Shown piece after piece: positions 1 through 9,123 of a DNA stretch of 64,000 nucleotides. Under the pieces are notes generated by a model. It saw nothing but the letters and a program-made list of their open reading frames with translations. It ran no database searches and was not told the DNA's origin. The position numbers and the translations under genes were made by a program. Source of the stretch: Nocardioides guangzhouensis (GTDB lineage Bacteria > Actinomycetota > Actinomycetes > Propionibacteriales > Nocardioidaceae); the NCBI RefSeq assembly GCF_004519545.1, contig NZ_SDKM01000025.1:1-64000 (forward strand), given 5' to 3'. The number at the start of each line of letters is the position of its first letter. Position 1 is the stretch's first letter.

Positions 1-199
1 AGTCCTCGTACTGCCGCAGGAACGCCTGCAGGCCGGACTCCTTCTTCCCCCCGGCGAGCTGGTTCGGCCCGTGCTCGGCCAGCCGGCGGGCAGCCTCGGC
101 AGCGCTCAGCCCCTGCTCGGGGTCAACGCCCAGCGCCTCGGCGACCTCCCGGGCATCTGTTCCGGCAGGTGTGCCCGGATGGATGTCAACCTGTGGCAT
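1..199 (-). CDS. P-type cation-transporting ATPase, N-terminal fragment
   Basis: Only the first 66 codons lie in the window; the gene continues leftwards. The translation begins MPQVDIHPGTPAG and carries the pattern GLSAAEAARRLAEHGPNQL, which is the N-terminal cytoplasmic domain of P-type ATPases that pump Ca2+, Mg2+ or monovalent cations (Cation_ATPase_N). The ATG at 197-199 is preceded by a strong AGGAGG ribosome-binding site. The catalytic DKTGT loop and membrane segments lie outside the window, so the transported ion cannot be named. The CorA-type transporter nearby makes divalent cation handling plausible, but that is context only. Confidence 0.8.
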   Translation of the reverse strand, partial: MPQVDIHPGTPAGTDAREVAEALGVDPEQGLSAAEAARRLAEHGPNQLAGGKKESGLQAFLRQYED

Positions 200-890
200 C
201 GGCGCCTCCTGCCTCTCTCACTACCGGAGACGGTGCCAAGGGCTCCCTCCGTCGGGTTCCCCCGAAGGGGGTGAAAGCAACTTTGCTGCTCGCGAGATCG
301 GTAGGGTGCCAGCCGAATCCCGACGGGCAGTGCGGGGAGATCCCCGGTCTCGAGCTCGGAAATGGGGTGGAGACCGGACCCAAGGGCGGCGGAGCCGAGA
401 CCATTCACGAACAGCAGAGACGGGCAGAGCTGGTGGGGAAGCGCCGTCCTCGCTGGTTCCGGCCGCAGTAGCCGCAGGCGTCCCCGCGCGTGACGCCACC
501 GGGGCCGCCGACGAGTCCGAAGGCTGGTGGTGGCGCATCCTGGCCGAGGCTGCTGCACTGACCGCCGTCGGCTTGGCGCGGACGATACGCAACCCCTGGA
601 ACTGACTCAGCGGGGCTTCGTCGAACACGCCGCGCACTCGCCTACCCGTTCGCGCTCGCGCTGATGGCCATGGAGATGCGATCGAACGGGGACGGTCCTG
701 ATCGGAATGGCCTTGGTGCCGCAGGGAACGTGACTAGCGCTCTCTGCGGAGCGAGGTCGTGATGCGAGGCGTCGAGACCACAGCCAACTACTGAATCGCG
801 AGTCACGGCCGCAGGTTGGGCTGCTACGCGCTTCGTCCTCCGGCTCGTACAGTGCGGGTAGGGGGCAGTCGGAAACGAGGAGGCTGCGGC
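200..890. other. 690-bp divergent intergenic region between ATPase and corA-like genes
   Basis: No convincing gene was found here. The region separates two divergently transcribed ion-transport genes and must hold both promoters. On the minus strand, in the leader of the ATPase gene, there is a UUCG-capped C5/G5 hairpin (about 267-281) and a second short stem around 283-296, about 70-100 bases upstream of the start codon. The leader is long enough to hold a cis-acting RNA, but I could not match it to the M-box, yybP-ykoY or ydaO consensus. Confidence 0.4.
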
Positions 891-2024
891 GTGGCTGCTG
901 ACGAGACTGCCGGCCGGGCTCGCGACGCAGACAGAGCGCGGCGGCAACTGCGACGCGGTCCCGATGCACGTGGCGAAGGTCCGGGGCGGCCGAAAGCCGC
1001 GTACGACGACCAGCACGGGATCGACCCGGTGATCGCCGACTGCGGCGTCTACGAGAACGGACGGCGGGTTTCCGGCCGGATTTCGTTGGACCGGGCGGCG
1101 GAGGCAGCCCACAGCACCTCCGGTTTCGTGTGGGTTGGGCTGCAGGACCCCACCGCGGAGGACATCGCCGTGGTCGCGGACGCTTTCGGGCTGCCGCCGC
1201 TGGCGGTCCAGGACGCGGTGCACGCACACCAGCGGCCGAAGCTCAACGTGTACGACGACGTGGTGTTCATGGTTCTCAAGCCGGTCCGCTACGTCGACCA
1301 CGAGGAGGTGGTGGACGTCAGCGAGATCGCCCTGTTCCTCGGCCGCAACTTCGTGGTCACAGTCCGACACGGCCGCAGCGACGTGCTCGGCAGGGTGCGG
1401 GCCGAGTTGGACCGCGGCGGCTCGGAGTTGGTCTCCCATGGCCCCAAGGCGGTGCTCTACCGCACCGCCGACATGGTGGTCGACGGCTACGAGGAGGCCA
1501 TCACCTCCATCACCGAGGACATCGACGAGATCGAGAGCCAGGTGTTCGGGACCGACGAGGACGACCACGCCGAAAGGATCTACAAGCTGAAGCGGGAGGT
1601 GGCGGAGTTCCGTCGAGCCGTACTACCGCTCGCCGCGCCGCTGCAGCGGTTGGCCGATGGCTTGATCCCCGGCATCGACAGCGCGGCCGCGCCGTACTTC
1701 CGGGATGTTCACGACCACGCCCTGCGCGCGTCGGACGCCATCGAGGGCCACGACCGGCTGCTTTCCGACGTGCTGCAGGCCGACCTGGCCCGGGTCGGAG
1801 TGCGGCAGAGCAAGATCGCGGTCCGGCAGAACGAGGACATGCGCCGTATCTCCGCGTGGGCAGCGATCGCGCTGGCGCCGACCGCCATCGCCGGGATCTA
1901 CGGCATGAACTTCGAGTTCATGCCCCTGTTGACCTCGAGGTATGGCTACTTCGTGATCCTCGCCGTCATCGGGGGCGTCTGCTGGATCTTGTATCGGCTG
2001 TTCCGCCGCAGCGACTGGCTCTAG
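891..2024 (+). CDS. corA: CorA-family divalent metal ion transporter
   Basis: A 377-residue CorA-type Mg2+/Co2+ channel. After a polar cytoplasmic domain rich in acidic residues, the C-terminus has the two family helices. The first ends in the signature YGMNF, and the second (YFVILAVIGG onward) is followed by a basic tail RRSDWL. The length suits the family. I chose the GTG at 891 because GAGGAGG lies 7 bases upstream; an earlier TTG at 816 would add a low-complexity Arg/Gly stretch. The protein should form a pentamer in the cytoplasmic membrane. It is divergent from the ATPase gene. A hairpin at 2155-2183 probably ends transcription. Ion specificity cannot be read from the sequence. Confidence 0.85.
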   Translation: MAADETAGRARDADRARRQLRRGPDARGEGPGRPKAAYDDQHGIDPVIADCGVYENGRRVSGRISLDRAAEAAHSTSGFVWVGLQDPTAEDIAVVADAFGLPPLAVQDAVHAHQRPKLNVYDDVVFMVLKPVRYVDHEEVVDVSEIALFLGRNFVVTVRHGRSDVLGRVRAELDRGGSELVSHGPKAVLYRTADMVVDGYEEAITSITEDIDEIESQVFGTDEDDHAERIYKLKREVAEFRRAVLPLAAPLQRLADGLIPGIDSAAAPYFRDVHDHALRASDAIEGHDRLLSDVLQADLARVGVRQSKIAVRQNEDMRRISAWAAIALAPTAIAGIYGMNFEFMPLLTSRYGYFVILAVIGGVCWILYRLFRRSDWL

Positions 2025-2154
2025 CCAGGAGCGGCGGGCGGGGCCGGTGCCCCACAGCAGGGCCACATCGTTGTGGAGGCTCGCACAGAAGCGCTCGCGC
2101 GCGGTCGAGGCATGTTGGCCTCATTTATTCGCGAGCTGGGGTGCCGTCAATTCG

Positions 2155-2183
2155 CGAACACCCCCCGTCCGTTGGGGTGTTCG
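2155..2183. terminator. Hairpin terminator between convergent genes
   Basis: CGAACACCCC and GGGGTGTTCG form a perfect 10-bp stem around a 9-base loop. It lies about 130 bases after the corA stop and before the end of the convergent gene, so it may serve both. There is no T-run, as is usual in high-GC actinobacteria. Confidence 0.5.
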
Positions 2184-2350
2184 TGGAAAGGAGGATGCCG
2201 AGGTCAGCGAGTTGATTCTGCGACCACGGCAGAGGGCCTGCACCCTCGGACGTCAGAATCAGCACCCATGTTCAGGTACCCAAACGCGGTACCAAGCAGC
2301 CTGGCGTCCGAGCCGCCTTTCACTGTCCGGTTCGGGTCATCACGAGCCAG

Positions 2351-3289
2351 CTACTGCACCTCCGATGCTCGGTAGCCAGCATCTTCTGCCGCATCCCGGT
2401 CGACGAAGCATTCTTCCGGAACTGTGCGGTCGTAGTACTGCCATCCCGGGGCGTGGTAGATCTTGTTGCCAGTCTGCGAAACGTTCCCCTTCACCGGGTG
2501 CTGCGCATCGCATGTCCCGCCGTCAGGTTGCGAGCTGGGTTGATCGCCAGACCTGCTGACCGCGAAGGCCAGGCCCGAGGCAACGATCAGGACCACGACG
2601 CCGATCAAGGCCGCGAGCCACCAGTTTCGCCGGCTGCCGGACCGAGCCTTGGCAGGCTGCGAGGTGGGCGCAGCAACGGCTGTGGCTGACACTTCGGCCA
2701 GGAGCCTCGTCACGGTTTGGCGGCACCATCCGTTCTTGTGGATGACCTGGTTGTTTGTGAAGTGCTGGACTTCCCACCCGAGATCCTTCAGTTCGCCATC
2801 CCTGACCAACGACCTGTCGCGCTCGTCGAGCGGAGGATCCGCCGACTTACGGGCGCCGTCGATCTCGATGGCGATGGGCCGCTTGCCAGGCAACATGATG
2901 GCGAAGTCGGGGCGGAGCGGGGGCTTGTAGGGCCGGTCGACCTCGTACTGAACGTGAACATGAGTCGGGTCCAGTCCCTCGACCTTCTTGAGCACCTCTT
3001 GCATGAAGATGAGCTCGTACTCCGAGCCGTCGTCCGCGCCGCTGTGCTGCTCGGTTTCAAGGTCGAGTCTGAGCCAGTCGAACCAGCCGGGTTCGTGGCT
3101 CCAACAGCGCTGACATGAGGTGACCTTGCCCCATGCCACTTGGCTCAGTGCGACCTCGGTAGGAGCGTAAGTCGACCAGCCGTCGCGTCTTGCTTTCTCC
3201 TGCCCGTCAATGAGTCCGGGGCAGTCGGGCCGGGAGTGGTAGCGAGAGCCGCTCCGGGTAGCCCAGACCTGTCTCACCGCGACACCCAC
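2351..3289 (-). CDS. Membrane-anchored VSR/DUF559-like nuclease-fold protein with C-terminal sunset domain
   Basis: A 312-residue protein of three parts. The N-terminal two thirds contain PDFAIMLPGKRPIAIEIDGA followed by RDGELKDLGWEVQHFTNNQV. This D...ExD and basic-helix pattern resembles the VSR/DUF559 restriction-endonuclease-like fold. A single transmembrane helix (WLAALIGVVVLIVASGLAFAV) follows a basic linker. The C-terminal 50 residues read KGNVSQTGNKIYHAPGWQYY and end VDRDAAEDAGYRAS, which is the small metal-binding sunset domain found at the end of many secreted nucleases. Conserved Cys and His residues near the N-terminus (HSRPDCPG, SCQRCWSH) suggest an additional zinc site. The start (GTG) is uncertain. 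Function is unknown; a DNA-processing or defence role is an inference. Confidence 0.6.
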   Translation of the reverse strand: MGVAVRQVWATRSGSRYHSRPDCPGLIDGQEKARRDGWSTYAPTEVALSQVAWGKVTSCQRCWSHEPGWFDWLRLDLETEQHSGADDGSEYELIFMQEVLKKVEGLDPTHVHVQYEVDRPYKPPLRPDFAIMLPGKRPIAIEIDGARKSADPPLDERDRSLVRDGELKDLGWEVQHFTNNQVIHKNGWCRQTVTRLLAEVSATAVAAPTSQPAKARSGSRRNWWLAALIGVVVLIVASGLAFAVSRSGDQPSSQPDGGTCDAQHPVKGNVSQTGNKIYHAPGWQYYDRTVPEECFVDRDAAEDAGYRASEVQ

Positions 3290-3476
3290 ATGACGCGAAG
3301 CCTAGACCGGTCTGGGGACGCGCGCGCCGCATGGGCGGTCGATCCTGCCGTTGATCGGGACGCTGAGACATGCCGCTCCCTAGTGGGTCAAGTGCGGGAC
3401 TGTTTGGCCGGGAGGGCCCGCAACCTCGTCGTCGGGTTGTCGGTGATCTCGTGACACACGGCCCCGGGCCTCTCGG

Positions 3477-5474
3477 TCAGGGCACCCGGACTCGGACGGT
3501 CGCGCTCCACGGGCCGCGGCCCACGCGGTTCACGGCTCCGATGCGGTAGCTGTGCAGCCCCGACCGAACCCGAGGTAGCACCAGCCGCGTGGCCGAAGCG
3601 CCTGGCCTGCCAACAACGCGACCGTTGTCGGTCACCACATACCCGATCAGTGCGGTGCCACCGTTGCCCGGGCGCCGCCAGGTCAGCACCACCTTCCGAC
3701 CGGTGCGGGCCGCGCGCACCGAACCCACCCGGTTCGGCGTCGTGGCGGGGACCACGGATGCGCTTGGCTCGCTGACCGACCGGCCGCCTGCCTCATTCAT
3801 CGCCATCAAGGTGAACCGGTAGGTGCGGCCGTTGACCAGCCCAGTGACCCGGACGGTCCGGCCGTCCGGGCCGGTGCCCGCCATGGCCCCTCCGGGGGAG
3901 GCGGTGACGACGTAGCTGGAAATCGGTGCCCCGTTACCTTCGGCCGCCCCTGCCCACGACACCTGGACTGACCTGTCGCCGCGCACCACCGTTGGAGTCG
4001 GCACCTGCAGCGGGTTGCCCGCCGGGACCACGCCGTTCGACGCAGCCGACGCCGAACCCACGCCGACCGGGTTCACCGCCTGCACAGTGAATGTGTACGG
4101 ACCTCCGCCGTTGACCAGGTCGCGCACGACCCCGAAGGTGTCCGTGCCGACCGCGACGGTCGCGCCGCCCGGCTCGACAGTGATCACGTGCCCGGACACG
4201 GCGGCGCCGTTCGGGTCTGCCGCCGTCCAGCGCACAACCGCGGCACCGTCTTCGCGGCTGGCCGTCACGTTCGTCGGCGCGCCCGGGAGCCCCGCCGGAA
4301 CGGCTGTCGCGGTCGCCGCCGCCGAAGTCCCAGCGGCGTTGACCGCCGTCACCGCGTAGGTGTACGCGACACCGTTCGTCAGGCCATCGACCGTCGTGCC
4401 GGTGGCTTCCGCCGGCAGGGTGAGGGTCCGGTTGCCGGGCGAGACGGTGACCTCATAGCCAGTCACCGGTGTGCCGCCATCGGTCCCGGGAGCCTGCCAA
4501 GACAGGGTTGCCTCTCGGTCGCCGCGAGTCGCGGTGACCGAGTTGGGCGCGGCCGGCTCCACCGCGGGAACCTCGGTGGGCGGGCTGGCGAGCAGAGGCT
4601 CGACGTCAACGACACCGGGCCGGTTCAGGTTGTCGTCCTTGTCCGCGACCCAGCCCTTCACCTCGGTGATGTCGGTGCTGCCGAAGTAGTTGTTCGAGGC
4701 GTCCATGGCCCCGTCGATGCTGACCTCCAGAATGCGGGGCCGGATCGAGGTCTCGAAGACGTTCCCCTCGACCAAGAGCGGCGTGCCGTAGGCGGCCCAC
4801 GACACCACTTGGGAGGTGCCGTTGTAGCCGCTGAACCCGCCCGTCGGGGTCTGCCGGAACCGGTTGTTTCGGATCACGGCGGCAACGTGGTTGGTGCCGA
4901 TGTCGAGGGTGTTCACCCGAGTGAACACGTTGCGCTCCAGCACCAATTTCGTGGGGTACCAGATGTAGTTCCGCGCGCTGACGTCGGAGATACGCGAGTC
5001 GGTGATCTCGATACCGAGGTAGCGGCTGTTCCCGGTTCCCATGAGGGCGCCGGGGCCGGTGATGTTGGCGTGCCTGATCCGAGCCTGACGGGTCGGTTCG
5101 TTGTACGCGGTGCCGGCAGATTGGAACAAGGGCACGTCGGTCTGAATACGAACCGGGGCCTCAGCGGTGCCGGCCACCGTCAGCCCACCCTCCAGCTGGA
5201 AGGACGAGTCGACCACGACCTCCGCGCCAGCCTCGATCGTCAGCGTGCTGCCGGCAGCGATCTGGACCGGGCCCTGGACCAGGTAGGGGCTCCCACTAGC
5301 CGGCCACGTGGTGTCGGACCGGATGATGGTCGAGGTCACCACTGTCCCGTCCGCGGCAGCTGCCCGGCCTGCACCATCGATTCCGACCATGGCTCCGGCC
5401 ACTGCCAATGCGCTGGCCAGCACCAGCGTCCCAGCTACCTTGAACAGGCCACAACTGCGCACAGCGTTCCCCAC
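3477..5474 (-). CDS. Secreted protein with beta-helix-like N-terminal half and four fibronectin type III domains
   Basis: About 665 residues. A signal peptide follows the GTG at 5474 (GLFKVAGTLVLASALAVAGA, cleavage near GRAAAADG). An upstream start would put 18 extra residues before it. The next 300 residues have repeated short strands with Asn turns (VIRNNRFRQ, VVDSSFQLEGG, ASNNYFGS), typical of a right-handed parallel beta-helix. Four FnIII repeats fill the C-terminal half; their starts are marked by SVTATRGDREATLSW, NVTASREDGAAVVRW, TPTVVRGDRSVQVSW and SVRAARTGRKVVLTW. It has no membrane anchor or sorting signal, so it is probably released or wall-associated. It is likely to bind or modify carbohydrate or cell-surface polymer, but no catalytic residues could be assigned. 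Confidence 0.65.
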   Translation of the reverse strand: MGNAVRSCGLFKVAGTLVLASALAVAGAMVGIDGAGRAAAADGTVVTSTIIRSDTTWPASGSPYLVQGPVQIAAGSTLTIEAGAEVVVDSSFQLEGGLTVAGTAEAPVRIQTDVPLFQSAGTAYNEPTRQARIRHANITGPGALMGTGNSRYLGIEITDSRISDVSARNYIWYPTKLVLERNVFTRVNTLDIGTNHVAAVIRNNRFRQTPTGGFSGYNGTSQVVSWAAYGTPLLVEGNVFETSIRPRILEVSIDGAMDASNNYFGSTDITEVKGWVADKDDNLNRPGVVDVEPLLASPPTEVPAVEPAAPNSVTATRGDREATLSWQAPGTDGGTPVTGYEVTVSPGNRTLTLPAEATGTTVDGLTNGVAYTYAVTAVNAAGTSAAATATAVPAGLPGAPTNVTASREDGAAVVRWTAADPNGAAVSGHVITVEPGGATVAVGTDTFGVVRDLVNGGGPYTFTVQAVNPVGVGSASAASNGVVPAGNPLQVPTPTVVRGDRSVQVSWAGAAEGNGAPISSYVVTASPGGAMAGTGPDGRTVRVTGLVNGRTYRFTLMAMNEAGGRSVSEPSASVVPATTPNRVGSVRAARTGRKVVLTWRRPGNGGTALIGYVVTDNGRVVGRPGASATRLVLPRVRSGLHSYRIGAVNRVGRGPWSATVRVRVP

Positions 5475-5694
5475 GAGATCTCGTTCCTGAGCGCACTGCG
5501 CCCGGCGGCCCAGAAATGGGCGCCCCACCGCCGATGATGGTGCCTGACTGAGCCCCTGTTCACCGAATTCCGGAACAGTCGCATCCCTGAGGCACGCGAA
5601 GGCGCGACCGGCGCCGCAGCGTCCGGTCCGTTCGGCGTGATCAGCGAGCTGGCAGCGGTCGAATCGTCGCCCCTGAGCCGAGGCTTCCGTGGGC

Positions 5695-6075
5695 TCAGTC
5701 TGCCCACTCGACCTTGATCGACCGGACGCGATTGGTCATGCGGCAGGGTTTCCCCGCCTCTTCGACTGTCAGGGCATGGTTCCAGTGGTCGTCGTCGAAG
5801 GTGTCGTAGCGCAGCAGCTCGAGCTGCCTCGTGAACTCCTCCACGAGGCTGGGCGGAGCGTTGGTGACACGGACCCGGATCCAGCCGTGCCACTCGTGCT
5901 CGACCCGCACGGAGAAGCGGCCGTGGGGGAAGTGCCGCTTGAGCTCCAACCGCAACAAGGCCGCGGTGTCCTTCGTACTCAGGTGGTGATCTGCGCGGCC
6001 GTGTCGCACGGGCACGGGCGCGGAGAACGGGACCCTAAGGTCCGAGACGCGGGGGTTCAGCGGGAGGGAGGTCAT
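5695..6075 (-). CDS. LPD29-like domain protein
   Basis: A 126-residue protein starting at the ATG with AGGAG upstream. The central part LRLELKRHFPHGRFSVRVEH, followed by WIRVRVTNAPPS and a helix EEFTRQLELL, matches the small alpha-beta domain called large polyvalent protein-associated domain 29. That domain is common as a stand-alone gene in plasmids, ICEs and phages. Its biochemical role is not established. The gene is divergent from the next small gene, with a 290-bp shared upstream region. Its presence supports the view that this part of the window is mobile DNA. Confidence 0.55.
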   Translation of the reverse strand: MTSLPLNPRVSDLRVPFSAPVPVRHGRADHHLSTKDTAALLRLELKRHFPHGRFSVRVEHEWHGWIRVRVTNAPPSLVEEFTRQLELLRYDTFDDDHWNHALTVEEAGKPCRMTNRVRSIKVEWAD

Positions 6076-6365
6076 GGAGTTGCTCCTGAGTAGTGGTGGG
6101 TGCCAGCCCAGGTGGTGCCGGCCAAGGTGAAGGTGCAGGGGATCGCCAGACTGCGCAATCGCCGCACGCCGGCGTGCGGTCCGCCCCCTCACGAGGGCTC
6201 TGCCCTCCGACCGTTCAGCCACGGACGTCGAGGAGAACCACCGCACGTCGCCCACGGGACTTGTCGCCCGGCGCAGCGCCGCGACGGTGCCTATCGAGCG
6301 CATCGCGCTCCGTGTCACGGACCGGCATCCACGCCGGCCGGGCACCCACCGCCCAGGAGGGCGAG

Positions 6366-6716
6366 ATGTCCACAAACAAGCAGAGCCCGATCACCGGCCG
6401 GGTCGTCGCACTGGCTGAGGTCAAGCAGCGGCGCCGGTTGGAGAACCTGATCTACACCCGCCGTCGGGTCGCGCAGCTGGCGGCTGAGCACCGCTCCCAC
6501 CGGCTCGACGACGCCGTCGAGCTCTACGTCCTGCAACTCGAAGTCGAGACCGTTCTGGCCGACGAGTTCCCGGACGCCTTCGACACCCACTTCGCGGACT
6601 GGGCCGACGAGGAAGCCGCTGCCGAGCACCACCCGGAGGCGACGTCGCCGACCTGCAGCATCTGCGAGGCCATCGCCAAGAACCGCGGGGGTGACCACTC
6701 GCCGCACGCCGCCTGA
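6366..6716 (+). CDS. Hypothetical 116-residue protein
   Basis: The start ATG has AGGAGGGCGAG immediately upstream. The protein is hydrophilic and helical, with a basic N-terminal half (KQRRRLENLIYTRRRVAQL) and an acidic C-terminal half (DWADEEAAAEHHPE) ending in a CSIC pair. I do not recognise the family. A 15-bp perfect hairpin starts 14 bases after the stop, which supports this being a real transcription unit. Confidence 0.5.
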   Translation: MSTNKQSPITGRVVALAEVKQRRRLENLIYTRRRVAQLAAEHRSHRLDDAVELYVLQLEVETVLADEFPDAFDTHFADWADEEAAAEHHPEATSPTCSICEAIAKNRGGDHSPHAA

Positions 6717-6730
6717 CAGGCGGATCACCA

Positions 6731-6764
6731 CTGTGGGGTGGGCCGAAACCGGCCCACCCCACAG
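6731..6764 (+). terminator. Strong hairpin terminator
   Basis: CTGTGGGGTGGGCCG and CGGCCCACCCCACAG form a perfect 15-bp stem with a loop of 4 bases, directly downstream of the 116-residue gene. Confidence 0.75.
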
Positions 6765-6832
6765 TCACGCGCCTAGTCTCTTGTCGCAACGACCGAGAGT
6801 AGACAAGAGGCGCCCACCTACCGCACACGAAC

Positions 6833-6997
6833 TCAGCCTCGACGGACCCGATGACCGCTCCAGCGGCGCCGCCGGTTGAACAACCCCACGACAGCTCCAT
6901 GCACGCACCCGAACGGGATGAGCACCAAGCCCCCGGGTACGAACAGCCTGAATCCGGCGCTGATCGAATCCGCGCGGCATGTCGTAGTGCACGGCAT
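6833..6997 (-). CDS. Possible 54-residue membrane peptide
   Basis: A short reading frame starting ATG at 6995-6997 encodes one clear hydrophobic helix (FRLFVPGGLVLIPFGCVHGA, continuing VVGLF) followed by a basic tail NRRRRW. The helix plus positive-inside tail argues for a real small membrane protein. However, there is no obvious Shine-Dalgarno and codon third positions are less GC-biased than in the neighbours. It could equally be the remnant of a longer, broken gene. Confidence 0.3.
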   Translation of the reverse strand: MPCTTTCRADSISAGFRLFVPGGLVLIPFGCVHGAVVGLFNRRRRWSGHRVRRG

Positions 6998-7036
6998 AGG
7001 AGACGCCGCCGATGGCCGCGCCGGCCGGCGTTCCCG

Positions 7037-7465
7037 CTAACTGGCGGCACCGAACGTAGAGTCTCGACACGACTTGTCGCTCGGTAGGGCGATCTCCCTC
7101 TTCGCGGGAGCCTGCGGCTGGGCCAGCCGAGCCTGGCGAGAAGTTCCGCCACCGGCCCGGCCGCCTTCCCGTCCATCACCAGACGCGGAGTCCTGAGGTG
7201 CGGCCTCGTCAGGATCGGGGTCGTCGTAGTAGCCGCTCATGTCCCACTTGGAGGCCCCCTCCGCGTCCGCGGGATCTTCTCCAGTCACCGCGATCTCGTC
7301 CGAGTACAGCTCGCCCGCGACGTTGTGCACGAGTTTCTTGTTGAATGCCCATTGTGAGTAGTCAGGGGCTCCGGCCGGTTCTAGCTCGTGCCGGTCGGTC
7401 TGGACGACCTCGATAACCGCATGGATCCGCTGGAAGGACAGCCGGCAGCGGCCCTGGTCCTTCAC
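7037..7465 (-). CDS. Hypothetical protein downstream of the large HTH regulator
   Basis: About 142 residues from a GTG at 7465 (or 149 from a TTG at 7486). It lies 20-40 bases after the stop of the 517-residue regulator on the same strand, so the two are probably co-transcribed. The N-terminal half is compact (QGRCRLSFQRIHAVIEVVQT, then WAFNKKLVHNVAGELYSDEI). The C-terminal half is acidic and then Gly/Arg-rich and disordered. I do not recognise the family. Confidence 0.45.
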   Translation of the reverse strand: MKDQGRCRLSFQRIHAVIEVVQTDRHELEPAGAPDYSQWAFNKKLVHNVAGELYSDEIAVTGEDPADAEGASKWDMSGYYDDPDPDEAAPQDSASGDGREGGRAGGGTSRQARLAQPQAPAKREIALPSDKSCRDSTFGAAS

Positions 7466-7506
7466 CGCGATCGCGTCCAAGGGCAAACCGGCAGACGCCC
7501 CAGCCG

Positions 7507-9060
7507 TCAGCCGGGCTCAACCACGGCGTCCTCGTCCTCGCGGTCCGCGTATTGTCTGCGCAGAGCCTGGGTCAGGGCATCTGCGGCCTGCACCAGCTGG
7601 GCCGGGATCTCGACATCGCCGGCCAGCGCGACCGCCACCGCCATGGCCCGCAGATCCTGGACGGCAAGGCATTGGAGGTATTCCAGCCCTCCAACACCGG
7701 TTGATCCCGCCAGGAGCCCACCGTCAGCCGCGATCTGCTCCAGACGCTTCTGGAGTGCGGCGGCACGGAGGAAAATAAGCACCTGCCCGGACTCCGGCCG
7801 GTCCAGCCCGATCCGCGACCGGATAGTCTGCAGGATCAGGGAGCGCAGGCCCCGGACGTGCTCAGGTGACGTGCCCCCAGTGCCCCCGGTGCCGACTTCA
7901 GCGAAGGTCTCCCAGAGCAGGGCCAGGACCAGGTCGAACGCGGGCAGCCCCCAGCGAGACGCCAGACCCCTGCGGAAGTAGTCGGCTGCCGCGTCGAGCA
8001 TCTCGTCGCGGCCGCCTTGAGACCAGGCCGTCAAGATCGCCAGCATCCCGGCGGGCAGTACGAACTCGACCTGGTCAAGAGTCACCTGGGCCGCGGACAC
8101 CAGGCTGCGCGCTCTCCCGACCAGCTCCGCCGCCCGTTCGCCCTCTCCGCCGGCCGCGGCCGACCACGACGCGCACATCAGGTCCTCCACGGCCGACAGC
8201 AAGGCCGGCGCCGGGCGCAACTCTGCGCCGGCCAGCGTGGAGTTGGGCTGCGCGACGAACCGCACCAAGTCGTCCCACCACAGATTGGCCGGGTCGCCTC
8301 GGGAGAGCCGGGCACGGACCCGACCCCAGGTGTAGGCCGACTCCTGGTCGCCCATCCACTCCAGCCACGGAATCCGCGGGGGACCCAGTGGCCCACCGGT
8401 CAGCTCGTAGAGGTAGCCGCTCCACTCAGTGGCGGTCCACGCCCAGGGCATCAGCCCCTCGTCGTCGAGGTCGTCGGTGTCGAGCCGGGTCAGGGTCGCA
8501 CATACCGTGGCGAGGGCGTGGTGGGCGACCGCGGCGGGCCCAGGTTCGGTCGCCAGCGTCTGCGGAGCGACGCACACCAGTGCACGCTGCAGGGCGAGGA
8601 TCCTCAGCTGGAGCACCAGGAAGAATCGGTCGTCGTCGGACCGATCTGGCAGCAGGGTCGCCGGCGGGCTGTCCTCGAGCTCGGCCACGGCGAGGGCGAG
8701 CCGTGCCGGCGCCCACGGCCAGGCAGGGTCCTGCGAGTCCGGGCCTAGGTCCCAGAACGGCAGCGCGGGGCCGGCCGTCATCGACGCATACCCGAGCTCG
8801 CCGTCGCGAGGCCAGCCGGAACGGTTGCGGGCCTGAAGCCGGGTCGCCTCGACTAAGTCGGCGCGCAGCGGGCCGAGCTTGATGGCGGCACGCGTCAGGG
8901 TGGACGGAGCGAAGCCCGCGCTCTCGCACAGCCGGTCCTGGGTGACCCGCGCCCTGGGGTTCTCGCTCAGCAGGTCGATGACGTTGCGAACGATGTGCGC
9001 CCGTGTACGAGCCCTGCGCGCAGCACCACCCTTGACGGCCCCCTCCTTCGTTCCAGCCAT
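7507..9060 (-). CDS. Large helix-turn-helix protein, TetR-like N-terminus
   Basis: A 517-residue protein starting at the ATG at 9060, with GGAG six bases upstream. Residues 15-70 (RTRAHIVRNVIDLLSENPRA, then QDRLCESAGFAPSTLTRAA) look like a TetR/AcrR-type HTH: an N-terminal helix, then the recognition helix within AGFAPSTLTRAAIKLG. The remaining 450 residues are helical and Trp-rich, with no recognised ligand or catalytic domain, and are far longer than a TetR effector domain (about 120-150). It faces a divergent small gene across a 100-bp spacer that holds an imperfect palindrome, so autoregulation or control of the divergent gene is likely. It may be a mobile-element master regulator; that is an inference. 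Confidence 0.5.
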   Translation of the reverse strand: MAGTKEGAVKGGAARRARTRAHIVRNVIDLLSENPRARVTQDRLCESAGFAPSTLTRAAIKLGPLRADLVEATRLQARNRSGWPRDGELGYASMTAGPALPFWDLGPDSQDPAWPWAPARLALAVAELEDSPPATLLPDRSDDDRFFLVLQLRILALQRALVCVAPQTLATEPGPAAVAHHALATVCATLTRLDTDDLDDEGLMPWAWTATEWSGYLYELTGGPLGPPRIPWLEWMGDQESAYTWGRVRARLSRGDPANLWWDDLVRFVAQPNSTLAGAELRPAPALLSAVEDLMCASWSAAAGGEGERAAELVGRARSLVSAAQVTLDQVEFVLPAGMLAILTAWSQGGRDEMLDAAADYFRRGLASRWGLPAFDLVLALLWETFAEVGTGGTGGTSPEHVRGLRSLILQTIRSRIGLDRPESGQVLIFLRAAALQKRLEQIAADGGLLAGSTGVGGLEYLQCLAVQDLRAMAVAVALAGDVEIPAQLVQAADALTQALRRQYADREDEDAVVEPG

Positions 9061-9123
9061 GAGCGCTCCAATCGAACCTTGCAATCAATGGGAATGATTT
9101 GGCCTGTTCCACCATCGTTCGCG

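Noticed and set aside
200..420. A known riboswitch (M-box, yybP-ykoY or ydaO) in the ATPase leader
   Set aside because: Stable hairpins exist, but I could not place the conserved core sequences of any of these classes.
6421..7179. A 252-codon minus-strand frame
   Set aside because: Its composition is Arg/Gly/Cys-rich and it runs antisense across the 116-residue gene and its terminator. There is no ribosome-binding site.
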